Shown: positions 61,518 to 64,000 of the stretch, piece by piece
Position numbering within the stretch: position 1 is the stretch's first letter
How the letters are laid out: the number at the start of each line of letters is the position of its first letter
NCBI GenBank assembly: GCA_000690595.2
Contig: JHUT02000008.1
Span: forward strand, 1 to 64,000
Length of the DNA: 64,000 nt
Origin: Natrinema mahii
Lineage (GTDB): Archaea; Halobacteriota; Halobacteria; Halobacteriales; Natrialbaceae
Direction: 5' to 3'
Translations under genes and position numbers: made by a program
The notes under the pieces: generated by a model
Databases searched by the model: none
Told to the model about the DNA's origin: nothing
The model's input: the letters and a program-made list of their open reading frames with translations, nothing else

Positions 61518-61742
61518 ATGAGTAACGATACCGGGCGGTCCGAAAACGCCGCGTCCGGGCCCGTCGGAACGGTCGTCCGGACGCTCGGTCGCGCACTCGG
61601 CGATCTGATCGCCCTCTCGCTGTGGGTCCTGGTTCTCACCCTGCTGTTCCTCGAGACCGGCTGGCCCCGCTGGGCGTTCTACGCGCTGTTGCTCGCCGGC
61701 GTCGGCGTCTACGTGGCCGTGACGGCCGCCTGGATCGACTGA
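61518..61742 (+). CDS. Small membrane protein, two helices
   Basis: A 74-residue protein with helices near 30-48 (LIALSLWVLVLTLLFLETG, in part) and 53-71 after a polar, Gly-rich head. ATG 61518 lies 89 bp after the protease stop. It is convergent with FBPase. No motif; function unknown. Confidence 0.65.
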   Translation: MSNDTGRSENAASGPVGTVVRTLGRALGDLIALSLWVLVLTLLFLETGWPRWAFYALLLAGVGVYVAVTAAWID

Positions 61743-61766
61743 CGATACAAAAAACGGAGCGGCGGG

Positions 61767-62636
61767 TTACGCGAGGGCTGCCTCGAGGCGCTCGATCAGT
61801 TCGTCGTTGCCGACGTGGACCGGCGTCCGGTCGTGGAGCCCGTCGGGTTCGACGGCGAGTAGCGAGCGGTCCCCGTTCGAGGAGCGCCCGCCGGCCCGTT
61901 CGACGACGTAGCCGATCGGGTTCCCCTCGAACTGCAGGCGGAGTTTGCCCTCGGGCCGGGACTCGAGGGCGGGGTAGCCGAAGGTCCCGCCGTAGGTCAG
62001 CACCTGGTTGACGTCGCCGATCAGCGCGCCGCCGTAGCGGAGTTTGAGTTCGTCCTCGATCTCGCGGGCATAGGCGTGGAAGTCGTCGGGCCAATCGGGG
62101 ACGCGACCGCCAAAGCCGTAGACGACCGGCTCGTCGGGCAGGGTCACGTCGCGGTCGACGATCGTCCGCTCGCCGCCGGAGAGTTCGTACTCGGTGACGG
62201 TTTCCTCGGTGGCGATCAGCATCGTCGTGATCGGCCCGTAGAGGACGAAGCCGGCCGCGACGAGGGTCTCACCGCGAGCCGGGAGGGCGGCGTCGTAGAC
62301 GCCGAAGATCGTCCCCATTGTGTTGTTGGACTTGAGGTTCGAAGAGCCGTCGAGCGGGTCCACCGCGACGGCGTAGGCGTCGCTCTCGGCGGGGTCGGCA
62401 CCGCAGTCGACGACCTCGGCGCGTTCCTCGCTGGCGTACTGACCGACGCCGTCGATCCCGACGAGCCGGTCGCCGAGCAGGTCGTCCGCCCAGACGTCGG
62501 CCTCGGCCTGGGTCTCGCCGCTTGGGTTTTCCTCGTCGACCGTGCCGCGGCGGCCGATCAGCCCCTGTCGGATCTCGGTCGCCGAGCGACCGATCGTCGC
62601 CACGACGGCCTCGACGACCGGGTCTGACACCGTCAT
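61767..62636 (-). CDS. fbp: Fructose-1,6-bisphosphatase, class I
   Basis: A 289-residue gluconeogenic enzyme converting FBP to F6P. Metal/phosphate motifs: AVDPLDGSSNLKSNN (DPLDGSSN signature) and EERAEVVD; the FEGNPIGYVVERAGG stretch binds the sugar phosphate. It begins directly after the aldolase stop (62637-62639), so the two are cotranslated as a gluconeogenesis pair. Confidence 0.94.
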   Translation of the reverse strand: MTVSDPVVEAVVATIGRSATEIRQGLIGRRGTVDEENPSGETQAEADVWADDLLGDRLVGIDGVGQYASEERAEVVDCGADPAESDAYAVAVDPLDGSSNLKSNNTMGTIFGVYDAALPARGETLVAAGFVLYGPITTMLIATEETVTEYELSGGERTIVDRDVTLPDEPVVYGFGGRVPDWPDDFHAYAREIEDELKLRYGGALIGDVNQVLTYGGTFGYPALESRPEGKLRLQFEGNPIGYVVERAGGRSSNGDRSLLAVEPDGLHDRTPVHVGNDELIERLEAALA

Positions 62637-63431
62637 CTATTCGGTGGCCTCGAGCGCGGCGTCGGCCGTCTCCTCCTCGTAGATGACCTTCTCGAGGGCG
62701 TCGAGAAGCCGCGTCGGGTCCTCGCGCTGCCAGACGTTGCGACCGACGGCCAGCCCCTTCGCGCCGGCGTCGATGACCGCCTCGACCTGCGAGAGGAACT
62801 CGTAGTCGGAGGTCTTGGACCCGCCCGACATGATGACCTTCATGTCGCCGGCACAGTCGACGGCGTGGGACATCGCGTCCGGGCTGCCGGGGTACTTGAC
62901 CTTCGCGATGTCGGCACCCAGCTCGAGGGCCAGCCGCGTCGCGTAGGAGATGGTGCTGGGCTTGGTGTCGTTTTTCAGTCCCTGGCCCCGCGGGTAGGAC
63001 CACATGACCATCGGGAGGTCGTATTCGCGGCCCTTCTCCTGGGCGTCGCGGAACTCCTCGACCATCTCGATCTCGTGGTTCGAGCCGCCGTAGACGGTAA
63101 AACCGAGAGCGTCGGCACCCAGTTCGGCGGCGTAGTCGACCGAGCAGTTGACCGCCGAGTCGGGCTCGCCCATCCAGAGGTTCGAGGTGCCGTTGAGCTT
63201 CAACAGGAGATTGACGTCGTCCTCGTAGCTGGGGTAGTAGCCCTCGGCGATCCCCTTCTGGACGGCCATCGCGGTGACGGCGTCGTGGGTCGCCGTCTCG
63301 AAGACCGTCGACGGATCGAGCTTCTCGGGGACGTCCTCGAAGTCGACGGGTCCGTGTTCTAAGCCGTGGTCCATCGCAAGAATCAGTGATTTGCCATCGC
63401 GGACGATCGGGGAATCGTCGATCGGAATCAT
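62637..63431 (-). CDS. Fructose-bisphosphate aldolase, class I (archaeal FbaB/DhnA type)
   Basis: A 264-residue (beta/alpha)8 aldolase making FBP from triose phosphates. The Schiff-base lysine is in ADIAKVKYPGSPDA, with SLILAMDHGLEHGP and KVIMSGGSKTSDYEFL completing the active site. The archaeal class differs from the classical class I and II. It is the first gene of the aldolase-FBPase operon; upstream 150 bp carry the promoter. Confidence 0.92.
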   Translation of the reverse strand: MIPIDDSPIVRDGKSLILAMDHGLEHGPVDFEDVPEKLDPSTVFETATHDAVTAMAVQKGIAEGYYPSYEDDVNLLLKLNGTSNLWMGEPDSAVNCSVDYAAELGADALGFTVYGGSNHEIEMVEEFRDAQEKGREYDLPMVMWSYPRGQGLKNDTKPSTISYATRLALELGADIAKVKYPGSPDAMSHAVDCAGDMKVIMSGGSKTSDYEFLSQVEAVIDAGAKGLAVGRNVWQREDPTRLLDALEKVIYEEETADAALEATE

Positions 63432-63582
63432 CTGTTAGACGGTCCAACAGTGCGCTATAAATCTCTGATGGTCCTGATTATCGAGATTGAGTACTAGTGT
63501 AGTAATTGATCCGTCTCGAGCCGCGCGACGTGACGGCGATTCGACTCGTCGGGCGCTCCGGACGGGATCGAAGTCGACTCCG

Positions 63583-64000
63583 TCACTCGAGCAGTTCGCG
63601 GGCGTTGTGTCGCCACGTGCGGACGTGCAGGACGTTCAGGTCAAGCGCCGTGGCGACGGTCATCGCGTCGACCGTCGCCAACCGCTCGGCCGACTGGATC
63701 CCAGCCTCGGCCAGCCGGTCGGCGTCGTCGGGGCCGACCCCGGTGACGGCGGCCACCGGCGTCGGCTTCGGATACGGCCGTTCGTCGGGCCGCTCCCGAC
63801 CGACCGCGACGCCTTCCTCGTCGTACTCGAATGCCTGCCAGTCCGCGTCGTCGCTGACCGCGATCCACTCGCGTTCGGCCGCGCCCAGCCCGCGGACTTC
63901 GCTCGAGCGCCGTTGGAGGTCGCCGTCGGATTCGAACGACCACGGCAGCGAGAAGCGCCTGCGGAGGGCGGCCGCGACGTCCTCGTCGACCCCGTCCTCG
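63583..64000 (-). CDS. Helix-hairpin-helix domain protein (partial, enters from right edge)
   Basis: The 3' part (139 codons) of a larger gene. The final ~65 residues hold a Rad51/HhH-like repeat: AAVTGVGPDDADRLAEAGI and a second turn ERLATVDAMTVATALDLN, of the DUF4332 type. The visible N-terminal portion (ALRRRFSLPWSFESDGDLQR) is unrecognised. The HhH fold may bind DNA or protein; whether the missing N-terminus is a nuclease or other domain cannot be told. Confidence 0.7.
   Translation of the reverse strand, partial: EDGVDEDVAAALRRRFSLPWSFESDGDLQRRSSEVRGLGAAEREWIAVSDDADWQAFEYDEEGVAVGRERPDERPYPKPTPVAAVTGVGPDDADRLAEAGIQSAERLATVDAMTVATALDLNVLHVRTWRHNARELLE

Noticed and set aside
1-64000. CRISPR arrays and rRNA/tRNA genes
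   Set aside because: No regularly spaced direct repeats and no complete tRNA cloverleaf or rRNA motif were recognised by eye.

Overview
The window is a G+C-rich stretch of a haloarchaeal chromosome. This rests on the acidic proteins, TATA-box promoters (several placed for leaderless mRNAs), Tat-dependent lipoproteins, LonB, bacterioruberin-era style haloarchaeal families such as KorAB, and an Orc1/Cdc6-type replication origin. The general look (dispersed palindromic repeats, ORB sequences of the haloarchaeal type) suggests the Natrialbales or a relative, but no genus can be named from sequence alone. Gene density is high, and most open frames opposite the real genes are G+C-driven shadows.

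Layout. 1-8.1 kb: the 5' part of membrane LonB; an LLM flavin oxidoreductase; a TetR regulator among three promoters that share TTAGTA-type sites (a membrane zinc-ribbon protein, a degenerate prenyl-synthase-fold protein, a small membrane protein); PadR; a CitE-like lyase; a methyltransferase. 8.1-10.3 kb: an AT-richer ABC transporter cassette flanked on the left by the 3' remnant of a second MaoC gene. 10.3-17.3 kb: one long minus-strand acyl-CoA catabolic operon (acyl-CoA synthetase, acyl-CoA dehydrogenase, biotin carboxylase/BCCP, carboxyltransferase, MaoC hydratase), suited to a branched or short-chain acid. 17.5-20.9 kb: a three-gene, overlapping operon with a conventional UbiD, a divergent UbiD-like protein and an unrecognised partner, behind a 20-bp palindrome at its promoter; this is the best candidate for an undescribed enzyme system here.

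21-31 kb: LUD-domain protein, PHP phosphoesterase, 2-oxoacid:ferredoxin oxidoreductase (KorAB), a small membrane protein, Lrp, SRPBCC, orphan NosL, a DMT exporter and a Cys-type formate-dehydrogenase-like molybdoenzyme. 31-41 kb: a TnpB remnant, KhtT/KhtU-like K+/H+ antiport, MobA and YqeC (molybdenum cofactor functions that fit with the molybdoenzyme), an iron alcohol dehydrogenase, and the preQ0 operon queD-queE-queC for archaeosine with a palindrome between its TATA box and start. 40-45.9 kb: a winged-helix protein, CinA-like protein, a 44-residue membrane protein, an NAD-kinase-like protein, an AbrB-PhoU regulator, small conserved proteins and a nitrilase.

45.9-64 kb: two gene-poor stretches carrying inverted copies of the same dispersed repeat; a sugar nucleotidyltransferase; aldehyde dehydrogenase; a RIO-like kinase; a second acyl-CoA dehydrogenase; glutamate dehydrogenase; then a replication origin with at least six ORB elements around an Orc1/Cdc6 gene, followed by two tandem palindromic MITE-like elements that supply the stop codon of the neighbouring zinc-ribbon gene. 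The right end holds a Tat-exported trypsin-fold protease, and the gluconeogenic pair aldolase-FBPase, ending in a partial helix-hairpin-helix protein. No rRNA, CRISPR array or convincing tRNA was found.
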